A DNA stretch of 5,103 nt from Lysobacterales bacterium. GTDB lineage: Bacteria > Pseudomonadota > Gammaproteobacteria > Xanthomonadales > Marinicellaceae. The translations under genes and the position numbers were made by a program. The notes beneath the pieces were generated by a model. That model saw nothing but the letters and a program-made list of their open reading frames with translations, ran no database searches and was not told the DNA's origin. The stretch spans positions 1-5,103 of the forward strand of contig JALWML010000238.1 of NCBI GenBank assembly GCA_027083915.1. Direction: 5' to 3'. Positions 1 through 5,103 of this stretch are shown here, piece after piece; position 1 is the first letter of the stretch; every line of letters begins with the position of its first letter.

Positions 1-1376
1 TCTTCGGTGAGGGTTTGGTTAACATATTCGTTAAAAATATGGCGAAATTCTTCATAATCATCGCGATTAATGGAAAGCCCTGCTGCCATGGCGTGTCCGC
101 CAAATTTGTGCATGAGTTGTGGATGGCTTGTTTCGATAGCAACGAGCGCATCGCGGATATGAAAACCGGTTATGCTGCGAGCTGAACCTTTAAGAATTTC
201 AGAGGCATCATTTTCTGGAGCAAAAGCGATTACTGGGCGGTTGGTTTTTTCTTTAACTTTTGATGCCAATAAACCCACAACCCCTTGGTGCCAATCCCTA
301 TGAAATAGGCATATGCCATCGGGTAAGCGTTTGATTTTATCCAGTTCATTGACCACGCTATCGGCAACACGTTGCATGTCTTTTTGTATTTCTTTGCGTT
401 GGTGATTAATGACATCGAGTTTGTGTGCCAGTACCATGGCTTGTTGTTCATCGTCAGTGGTCAATAATTCAATGCCAATACTCATGTCTTCTAACCGTCC
501 TGCGGCATTTAAACGAGGGGCGATAACAAAGCCAAAGGTTTCTGTTGTGGTTTTGTGGCATTCTTTGTCTGCAACTTTGAGTAAAGCTTTGATGCCTGCA
601 ACAGTGCGACCTGCTTTGATTCGCTTGATGCCTTCGGTGACTAAAATACGGTTATTGTCATCTAATCCAACCATATCAGCAACGGTACCAAGGGCGACAA
701 TATCCAGCCATTGGGCTAAATTGGGTGCAGTGATAGCGTTATCGCTAAAATAATTGCTTTTAGTTAATTGCGCCCGAATCTCTGCCAGTAGGTAAAATAC
801 CACACCCACACCGGCGAGATTTTTACTGGGGAACTCATCACCATTCAAATTTGGGTTAACTATAGCATCAGCATTGGGTAACACTTCGGCTTGTAAATGA
901 TGGTCAGTGATAATGACTTGCATGCCAACATCTATGGCAGCTTGTGTTCCATCAATCGAAGAAATGCCATTATCTACTGTGATGATTAATTCACAATCCA
1001 TGCCTTGCAAAATTGGTATCAATTGGGTGCTTAAGCCATAACCAAAATCAAAGCGGTTGGGTACGAGGAAATCAATATTATGGTGACCAAAACCATGCAT
1101 AGCGCGTAAGCACAATGCCGTTGCGGTTGCGCCATCGGCATCAAAATCACCGACGATAACAATTTTCTTATGGGTGTTGATGGCATCAACGATAATCTGC
1201 GCAGCTTTTTGAATATTGGATAACCCTTCAGGTTTGTGCAAGTATTGTAACTTGTGTTCAATTTGCTTGGGGTTACTAATGCCACGAGATAAATAAAGGC
1301 GTTGGATTAAATCAGAAAACCCCAAATCTGATAAGGGATTTTCTTCTGGGACTTTTCTTCTTTTTATTTTAATCAC
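1..1376 (-). CDS. recJ: RecJ, single-stranded-DNA-specific 5'-3' exonuclease (C-terminus cut by window edge)
   Basis: RecJ degrades single-stranded DNA 5' to 3' in the cytoplasm, for RecF-pathway recombination, mismatch repair and base-excision repair. Translating the minus strand from a GTG at 1376-1374 gives 458 codons with no stop or frameshift before the window edge. E. coli RecJ has 577 residues (from memory), so about 118 C-terminal residues, mostly the OB-fold region, lie outside. The DHH-phosphoesterase motifs are all visible: DFDADG at 77-82, VDNG at 134-137, DHH at 158-160, PRLNAAGR at 287-294, WHQGVVG at 362-368, and the DHHA1 motif GGHAMAAG at 426-433. The metal-binding Asp and His residues are intact. 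The GTG start is chosen because it aligns with the E. coli N-terminus and an in-frame TAA lies at 1401-1403. The Shine-Dalgarno is weak (GAG, 6 nt upstream) and falls inside a hairpin. The cytochrome gene lies 115 bp upstream on the same strand. Confidence 0.97.
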   Translation of the reverse strand, partial: MIKIKRRKVPEENPLSDLGFSDLIQRLYLSRGISNPKQIEHKLQYLHKPEGLSNIQKAAQIIVDAINTHKKIVIVGDFDADGATATALCLRAMHGFGHHNIDFLVPNRFDFGYGLSTQLIPILQGMDCELIITVDNGISSIDGTQAAIDVGMQVIITDHHLQAEVLPNADAIVNPNLNGDEFPSKNLAGVGVVFYLLAEIRAQLTKSNYFSDNAITAPNLAQWLDIVALGTVADMVGLDDNNRILVTEGIKRIKAGRTVAGIKALLKVADKECHKTTTETFGFVIAPRLNAAGRLEDMSIGIELLTTDDEQQAMVLAHKLDVINHQRKEIQKDMQRVADSVVNELDKIKRLPDGICLFHRDWHQGVVGLLASKVKEKTNRPVIAFAPENDASEILKGSARSITGFHIRDALVAIETSHPQLMHKFGGHAMAAGLSINRDDYEEFRHIFNEYVNQTLTE

Positions 1377-1377
1377 A

Positions 1378-1402
1378 AATGGCTCAATAAGTTTGAGCCA
1401 TT
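1378..1402 (-). promoter_or_regulatory. Perfect 10-bp hairpin at the recJ translation start
   Basis: On the plus strand AATGGCTCAA (1378-1387) pairs perfectly with TTGAGCCATT (1393-1402) across a 5-base loop. On the minus strand the second arm ends one base before the recJ GTG and contains the only Shine-Dalgarno-like bases (GAG at 1385-1383). In recJ mRNA the fold would therefore hide the ribosome-binding site. It could instead act as a weak terminator for the cytochrome gene, but in the minus direction it is followed by only a short T-rich stretch (TTTGTGATT). Plus-strand reading is followed by ATTATTTTAA, with no plus-strand gene upstream to terminate. The hairpin is certain as sequence; its role is inferred. 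Confidence 0.55.
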
Positions 1403-1430
1403 ATTTTAACCTGACTGATTCATTATGTAA
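1403..1430 (-). promoter_or_regulatory. Candidate recJ promoter
   Basis: Reading the minus strand, TTACAT (1430-1425) and TAAAAT (1408-1403) are separated by 16 bases. TAAAAT matches the sigma-70 -10 consensus at 5 of 6 positions; the -35 match is poor. Transcription would begin near 1396, inside the hairpin, giving an almost leaderless message and breaking the fold. So either this promoter or the full hairpin is used, not both. The call rests only on consensus matching. Confidence 0.25.
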
Positions 1431-1491
1431 CGCCTTATTGCAAATTTACTTTTTTGAATGGAGTTAATGTTATAGAGCAAGGTTAATATAT

Positions 1492-3879
1492 CTAGTAATC
1501 GTTAATCTTATTCTCATGACACAATCCGCAACCAATTTCAGTGCCTTTTGGAACAAATACCAGTTTACGCTCATGACCATTAACATTAATTTTTAGACAA
1601 CCGTTGCGGTCTTCTTCTTTACAAGCAAGTGTTCTATCTGCACTTGTTTTTGAAAGTACAGTTCCAAGACCATCATTACCATGGCAGTTTTTACAGCTGG
1701 CATCATTGATGTCTTCATGGTCTTTATTCCATGTGGTTCTTACTATTGTTCTATCAAGCTGACCACTATTTTGACTAATAGGTGAAATTTCATGCAAACC
1801 ATGTGGACCATCTCGGCTTAACCCTAAACTTTGTGTATGACAAGTACTGCATTCACTAATAGTGCCGACATGCCCTTGCAATTGAATTGATGCACTGTTG
1901 TCATTAGCGTTGACATTTGCATTGGGCCAAATAGCATGCGTGCTACCATGACAGCCTTCACACATGATACCACTGTGTCCTTGGTTACCTTGTGTTGTGG
2001 TTGAATTACCACTGAGGCGATAAAGACTTTCGTTCTCTGCAAATGGGGAAGTAGGAGAGACAATCGGATTATTGGCATCAGTGGTAAAAGCTTGCAACAG
2101 GCGAATGCCATCATTGGCGACTATCGCACCTGCTGGGTGATTTTTATGACGGGCATCGCCAGTATGACACGACTGGCATTTGGGTTCACTCGCCCATGGT
2201 ACACGTGAACCACCAGAGGTAAAGTCATGGCCTACATCTGGCATTTCTCCATGGCAATTTTGGCAAACAACGCCACCAGTTGCCATTGCTCCGCGTAAAC
2301 ATTGAGTGCGCCTTCCAGGATGGCATTGGTAACACGTTTCACCTAATACATATTGAGTAACGGTGAGGTTTGGATCGGCATTAGGAAATCCATTGCTGAC
2401 GGCTGGCAGTTGACGAATGGCATCATCTGGTGCGGGCATATTGGGAAATAAATCTGTAAATTGCCCGTGGTATTTGTGCATCACCGAAGACATACTTAAC
2501 CCAACAGTGACTTGAAATACTTGATTCTCTGGACTGTCAGTTGGTCCTAACTGCGCTAAATCTAAAGCGGGAGAATAATGGCATTGCGAACATTGGATTG
2601 GTACTCTTTTACTCAAACAATTGGCATTCCAAACACTGCTGTTATTAGCATTATCTGCTGCATCACAATTTCCCCATCCCATGGGATAATTGCTACCATG
2701 TTTAACATCGTGTAACCGCAGCACATTGATTTTGGCAGCATTGAGTAATTGTTGATCAACCGTTAATCCCGGTGCGTTTTCTAAACCTTCTACCTCAAAT
2801 ACCGTCTGAGTTTGTGAAGTAGGAGAAAGGGCTGATTCATTGCAGCTATTACTTTGTATCAATGGCGATACGTCAATGTCGGCACAATCTATCATCATTG
2901 CATGGCAGTTTTGGCAGTCAGCTTCAGAGGCAACAGGCAAGACTATATCGGTACTAGCAATAGTATCATTCGTGAGTTTCGCCTGAATACGCATCATTGG
3001 ATAAGGGTTACTCCTGCCTGCATCATCAATCGGAAACATGGGAATTCCTTCAGCAGAAAACCAATTGGTTTGATTGATTATACTGCCAAGGGGAGACGGC
3101 AAGACACTGCTGAAGAAATTAACTTCTGTATCAAATCGACCAAAGGGCTTAGGCTCATTGCTGACATAAGGGTCGCATATGCCAGGCATGGACTGTTGGT
3201 TGAAATGACAGGTAATTGGATTGAGTAAACAATCAGGTAATGCAGTTGATTCTGGGACTGGTAAACCAATATCGGCAATGATATGTAACGGGTTAAGTAA
3301 GCCGAAAAAGATATTATCGTAACCATCAAAACCGATTGGGTTATTGGTGTTGGGATTGTTTTCCCAAAAGTTGCTTTTAAAAAGGGATAAAAAAGCCTCA
3401 TTTTGCGAGGAAGAATTTATCGAAACAGCCGAGCGATTTGTGCCGACTAATGAAGCAAGCGGAGGGTTCAAAAATGCAGGCATTGATGGATTGTTGTTAT
3501 CAAAAATAGGATCATTGGGGTTGGAACTAGCAGAATAGACCACGGAAATATCGGGGTTAATTGTTGGTGTGATAAGTACCGGATTATCACCGCGTTGAAT
3601 GACTTGTGCATGCACGACATTAAAGGGTGGCAAAATACTAAAGATTTGGTAATCTAAATCAGCACAATGCATACCGAGGTCATTAGCAGCCAAAACTCTA
3701 TAATCAGTATTCCCAAGAAAAGGATTTTCAAGCACTGCATCGAATGAATTAGTTGTCGGGTTTTCGAAATCTGATTTGAAAATTAAGTCAGCCTGCGCAG
3801 AAACCTGCGAACAGGTGATAAACAGCAAGCTAATGAATAGGCATTTTATCGATAATTTTGGTGTATGATTTGTATTCAT
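1492..3879 (-). CDS. Exported nonaheme c-type cytochrome with a large heme-free N-terminal domain
   Basis: This 795-residue protein probably carries electrons in the periplasm or at the cell surface. Residues 1-28 form a signal peptide: basic start, hydrophobic LFISLLFIT, likely cleavage after VSA. Nine CXXCH heme-attachment motifs begin at C322, C430, C516, C539, C568, C640, C677, C729 and C784. Three of them are packed within 516-572. None is CXXCK, so there is no NrfA- or tetrathionate-reductase-type active heme. At least fourteen other histidines within 390-769 could supply distal ligands. Residues 29-320 bind no heme by motif and carry NDLGMHC (66-72) and ILPPFN (82-87), which I recall from other large multiheme proteins of uncharacterised function. 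Eleven mature non-heme cysteines (72, 217, 224, 235, 332, 346, 405, 421, 527, 753, 761) may form disulfides. There is no lipobox or later membrane segment. The ATG has a strong Shine-Dalgarno, GAGGT at 3890-3886, 6 nt upstream. No partner porin, quinol dehydrogenase or maturation gene is in view. The cytochrome class is certain; substrate and partner are unknown. Confidence 0.95.
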   Translation of the reverse strand: MNTNHTPKLSIKCLFISLLFITCSQVSAQADLIFKSDFENPTTNSFDAVLENPFLGNTDYRVLAANDLGMHCADLDYQIFSILPPFNVVHAQVIQRGDNPVLITPTINPDISVVYSASSNPNDPIFDNNNPSMPAFLNPPLASLVGTNRSAVSINSSSQNEAFLSLFKSNFWENNPNTNNPIGFDGYDNIFFGLLNPLHIIADIGLPVPESTALPDCLLNPITCHFNQQSMPGICDPYVSNEPKPFGRFDTEVNFFSSVLPSPLGSIINQTNWFSAEGIPMFPIDDAGRSNPYPMMRIQAKLTNDTIASTDIVLPVASEADCQNCHAMMIDCADIDVSPLIQSNSCNESALSPTSQTQTVFEVEGLENAPGLTVDQQLLNAAKINVLRLHDVKHGSNYPMGWGNCDAADNANNSSVWNANCLSKRVPIQCSQCHYSPALDLAQLGPTDSPENQVFQVTVGLSMSSVMHKYHGQFTDLFPNMPAPDDAIRQLPAVSNGFPNADPNLTVTQYVLGETCYQCHPGRRTQCLRGAMATGGVVCQNCHGEMPDVGHDFTSGGSRVPWASEPKCQSCHTGDARHKNHPAGAIVANDGIRLLQAFTTDANNPIVSPTSPFAENESLYRLSGNSTTTQGNQGHSGIMCEGCHGSTHAIWPNANVNANDNSASIQLQGHVGTISECSTCHTQSLGLSRDGPHGLHEISPISQNSGQLDRTIVRTTWNKDHEDINDASCKNCHGNDGLGTVLSKTSADRTLACKEEDRNGCLKINVNGHERKLVFVPKGTEIGCGLCHENKINDY

Positions 3880-3903
3880 TTTGCTACCTCATTTGGTTTA
3901 TTG

Positions 3904-3919
3904 TGTAATGATAATTACA
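3904..3919. promoter_or_regulatory. Dyad TGTAAT-GATA-ATTACA, possible CRP/FNR-type or Fur-like operator
   Basis: A perfect 6-bp inverted repeat with a 4-base spacer lies 24 bases upstream of the cytochrome ATG. Read as TGTAA-N6-TTACA it has the geometry of CRP/FNR-family sites. Read as TAATGATAAT plus flanks it matches about 12 of 19 positions of the Fur consensus by hand alignment. Both would suit a heme-rich respiratory protein (oxygen/redox or iron control). So close to the start, a bound protein would more likely block transcription than activate it, unless the start site is very near the gene. The dyad is visible; the regulator is a guess. Confidence 0.35.
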
Positions 3920-4005
3920 AATACGCCCTTATCGTAGGCTTTAAAATGCCCCATTTTTGTTAGTTGATTCACAAAAAAGAGCTCAAATTTAGTAAAAATA
4001 GCCTT

Positions 4006-4024
4006 TTTAACGTGAATTTAACGT
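4006..4024. repeat. Direct repeat TTTAACGT x2, 11-bp period
   Basis: TTTAACGT occurs at 4006-4013 and again at 4017-4024, so the copies sit on the same face of the helix. It lies in the divergent intergenic region about 130 bases upstream of each flanking start codon. Such spacing is typical of tandem activator sites, but no known box is recognised. In such AT-rich sequence, chance remains possible. Confidence 0.3.
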
Positions 4025-4077
4025 AAAACGATATTAAGTCTATTAGATATCGCAAATCCTCATTGTTAATAGAATAG

Positions 4078-4107
4078 TTGACCCCTTGCTTATTTATCTG
4101 TTAAAGT
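4078..4107 (+). promoter_or_regulatory. Candidate promoter for the acetyltransferase gene
   Basis: TTGACC (4078-4083) matches the -35 consensus at 5 of 6 positions. TAAAGT (4102-4107), 18 bases on, matches the -10 consensus at 4 of 6. Transcription would start near 4114, leaving a leader of about 40 bases. No other sigma-70-like pair in the gap looked better. Consensus matching only. Confidence 0.3.
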
Positions 4108-4152
4108 TTATCTCAGTATTCACAAGGGAAATTTTAACTTTAATCAATTAAC

Positions 4153-4653
4153 ATGAAACTAGTCAAGCCCTCATTAGCATACCAAAATAGCTACTGCCGT
4201 TATATAAAAGAGTTAGGTGAAGAAGAGCGTTATCCATTTCCTTTGGACTTTGCCTATGATGATTTTGAAGCCTTATTAGAAAAACTTGAAAAGTTCGCAT
4301 TGGGTGAAAAACTGCCAAAAGGATACGTTCCCAGCACTACATTTTGGCTAGTTGAAAAAGAGGAAATACTTGGAGTGACAAACTTAAGACATAAGTTAAA
4401 TAAACAAATTATGTTTTGTGGTGGTCATATAGGTTTAAGTATTCGACCTTCACAACGTGGTAAAAATTTAGGTAATAAACTGATGAATCTCTCAATTAAA
4501 AAATTACACTACATGGGTGTTAATCAGATTCACATACATTGTCATAAATCAAATCTAAAATCAGCAAAAATCATCATGAATAATGGTGGAGTACTGGATT
4601 CTGAAATTAATGATAATGGACAAAAAGTTCAAAGGTATATAGTTGAAGATTAA
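4153..4653 (+). CDS. GNAT-family N-acetyltransferase (COG3981-like)
   Basis: This 166-residue cytoplasmic enzyme is predicted to transfer acetyl from acetyl-CoA to an amine of unknown identity. The N-terminal half (LVKPS at 3-7, YDDFEALLEKL at 35-45, GYVPSTTFWLV at 57-67, LGVTNLRHKLN at 73-83) reads like the COG3981 group of predicted acetyltransferases, as I remember it. GGHIGLSIRPSQRGKNLG (90-107) is the acetyl-CoA pyrophosphate-binding motif A; N105 stands where the usual R/Q-x-x-G-x-G/A pattern has its first glycine. KSNLKSAKIIMNNGG (132-146) is the C-terminal GNAT motif. Length is normal and the protein appears intact. The ATG fits the family's usual N-terminus, although no good Shine-Dalgarno is near it; the only purine run (AAGGGAA at 4124-4130) is too far upstream. 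GC is about 32% by count, well below recJ, which hints at acquisition by transfer. It is transcribed away from the cytochrome and has no obvious functional link to it. Confidence 0.88.
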   Translation: MKLVKPSLAYQNSYCRYIKELGEEERYPFPLDFAYDDFEALLEKLEKFALGEKLPKGYVPSTTFWLVEKEEILGVTNLRHKLNKQIMFCGGHIGLSIRPSQRGKNLGNKLMNLSIKKLHYMGVNQIHIHCHKSNLKSAKIIMNNGGVLDSEINDNGQKVQRYIVED

Positions 4654-4748
4654 ACAATCAGTATGTTCTTGAGTCTATGGACTTAATGGTTTTAGTCTTT
4701 TACATGGCAATGCATTTTAAAACCAATTTTGTAAAAATACCAAAGAAG
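4654..4748. other. AT-rich spacer after the acetyltransferase gene
   Basis: No gene, RNA or strong terminator is seen here. The only structure is TGGTTTTA (4687-4694) facing TAAAACCA (4718-4725) across 23 bases, with no clean T tract behind it. Confidence 0.5.
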
Positions 4749-4836
4749 GTCTTTGCGAAGGAGGGACGACTGCGGCAATCTTATTGAATTTAGTGGTTCA
4801 CCTTGAGATTGCCGCGTCGTTCCTCCTCGCAATGAC
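4749..4836. repeat. REP/BIME-like inverted pair of GC-rich repeat units
   Basis: The left unit (4749-4781) and the reverse complement of the right unit (4806-4836) share the core GTC-T/A-TTGCGA, then GGAGG, then ACGAC, then GCGGCAATCT. The left unit differs by two single-base insertions (A4759, T4771) and two substitutions (T4752, G4765). Twenty-four bases separate the units, so the pair can form one long imperfect hairpin. Each unit also has its own short terminal dyad (TTGC/GCAA), as REP elements do. The core resembles the dispersed CATTGCGAG...GCAATCT palindromes I remember from many unrelated bacterial genomes. It is clearly richer in GC than the surrounding sequence. The T6 run at 4841-4846 could let it also stop acetyltransferase transcripts. 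Confidence 0.8.
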
Positions 4837-4871
4837 AGCCTTTTTTGGAAAATCATGTTCCTTTAGGTGCA

Positions 4872-4903
4872 AAAAAACCCAGTTAAATTTAACTGGGTTT
4901 TTT
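4872..4903. terminator. Strong bidirectional Rho-independent terminator 1
   Basis: This is a perfect 32-bp palindrome: six As, stem arm CCCAGTTAAA (4878-4887), its complement (4888-4897), then six Ts (4898-4903). A and T tracts flank the stem symmetrically, so it should stop transcription from both sides. It lies 218 bases past the acetyltransferase stop codon and is the best end for that transcript. It would also protect against transcription entering from the right. Confidence 0.9.
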
Positions 4904-4938
4904 GAAACATGAGAAGACTCAAATTTAAATTAGATTGG

Positions 4939-5103
4939 TTTAGTAGTTCGCTAGGTTGATGCTTATAAAGAATGATTTGGTGATTGAATAATAAAAAGCC
5001 TCGATATTTCTACCGAGGCTTTTTAGATTCTATGGTTTGGAATCTTTGCATTTAATCGCTTTAGTAGTGAGCTATTTGTTTGGAAAAATAATGAGTTGGT
5101 GAT
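4939..5103. repeat. Two diverged tandem units (~121-bp period) anchored on the terminators
   Basis: A segment starting TTTAGTAGT and ending AATGATTTGGTGAT (4939-4984) recurs as TTTAGTAGT ... AATGAGTTGGTGAT (5060-5103). Hand alignment with one 2-base gap matches about 33 of 46 columns. In both copies TTTAGTAG begins exactly 35 bases after the end of a terminator hairpin (4903 and 5024). The intervening 35 bases match only weakly. The second copy reaches the window edge, so more copies may follow. On the minus strand both copies contain TACTAA, which would give a stop codon 35 bases before the terminator. They may be the 3' ends of duplicated genes, but the copies are in different frames and no protein family is recognised. 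Confidence 0.5.
4992..5025. terminator. Bidirectional Rho-independent terminator 2
   Basis: AAAAAGCCTCG (4993-5003) pairs perfectly with CGAGGCTTTTT (5014-5024) across a 10-base loop; T4992/A5025 adds a twelfth pair. Flanking A and T tracts make it work in either direction. Its stem sequence is unrelated to terminator 1 although it occupies the same place in a repeated unit. It probably serves a minus-strand transcript entering from beyond the right edge, with readthrough of terminator 1 as a second role. Confidence 0.88.

Noticed and set aside
409..753. Plus-strand open frame of 114 codons opposite recJ
   Set aside because: It lies fully inside the well-conserved recJ frame on the other strand, has no recognisable domain, and its composition is that of an antisense shadow.
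3196..3231. A tenth, variant heme site: C217...TCH (C224-H225)
   Set aside because: The spacing C-x6-CH is not an accepted heme-attachment motif, and nearby C235 makes a disulfide role more likely.
2854..3401. Open frames on both strands overlapping the cytochrome gene (plus 2854-3228, minus 3078-3401)
   Set aside because: Both sit inside the 795-codon cytochrome frame, which has a signal peptide and nine heme motifs. Neither has motifs or a convincing ribosome-binding site.
3805..3879. Lipoprotein signal peptide using C23 of the cytochrome
   Set aside because: The residues before C23 are FIT, not an L-A/S-G/A lipobox, while a standard type I site (VSA before Q29) follows.
3943..3957. AAAATG-CCC-CATTTT mini-dyad upstream of the cytochrome gene
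   Set aside because: The 3-base loop and AT-rich arms are commonly seen by chance in this composition, and there is no supporting motif nearby.
4687..4730. 8-bp inverted repeat TGGTTTTA/TAAAACCA as the acetyltransferase terminator
   Set aside because: The 23-base loop, AT-rich stem and broken T tract make it weak beside the perfect terminator at 4872-4903.
5023..5103. C-terminal end of a minus-strand gene entering from the right, with stop at 5025-5023 or at 5063-5061
   Set aside because: Only 26 or 13 codons are visible in two competing frames and neither resembles a known protein. The terminator makes an incoming gene plausible but does not pick a frame.
4749..5103. Integron attC array or CRISPR array
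   Set aside because: There is no GTTRRRY core site pair and no short regularly spaced identical repeats. The units are only about 72% alike over 46 bases and contain terminators.

Overview
The window looks like a chromosomal segment of an AT-rich Gram-negative bacterium, most likely a gammaproteobacterium. RecJ reads closely like the E. coli protein. The large exported protein binds many c-type hemes, so the host must have a cytochrome c maturation machinery and a periplasm. The genus cannot be named from the sequence. By hand count, GC is about 42% in four sampled 60-base lines of recJ and about 32% across the acetyltransferase gene.

Layout. (1) 1-1376, minus strand: recJ, the 5'-3' single-strand DNA exonuclease, running off the left edge with roughly the last fifth missing. 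(2) 1377-1491: a short gap with a perfect 10-bp hairpin against the recJ start codon and a weak promoter candidate. (3) 1492-3879, minus strand: a 795-residue exported multiheme c-type cytochrome with nine CXXCH motifs, a heme-free N-terminal region of about 290 residues and a normal signal peptide. (4) 3880-4152: a divergent intergenic region with a CRP/FNR- or Fur-like dyad just upstream of the cytochrome start, an 11-bp-phased direct repeat, and a possible promoter for the plus-strand gene. (5) 4153-4653, plus strand: a GNAT-family N-acetyltransferase, notably AT-rich. (6) 4654-5103: about 450 bases with no convincing gene. It holds a REP/BIME-like pair of inverted repeat units, two strong bidirectional terminators, and two diverged copies of a unit about 121 bp long, each set at the same distance from a terminator.

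How it works together: there is no evident multi-gene pathway. RecJ is housekeeping DNA repair. The cytochrome is a stand-alone electron-transfer candidate whose partners lie outside the window. The acetyltransferase looks like a recently acquired single gene. The most interesting items are the cytochrome (domain architecture, possible redox or iron regulation), the hairpin that could hide the recJ ribosome-binding site, and the structured repeat region at the right end.
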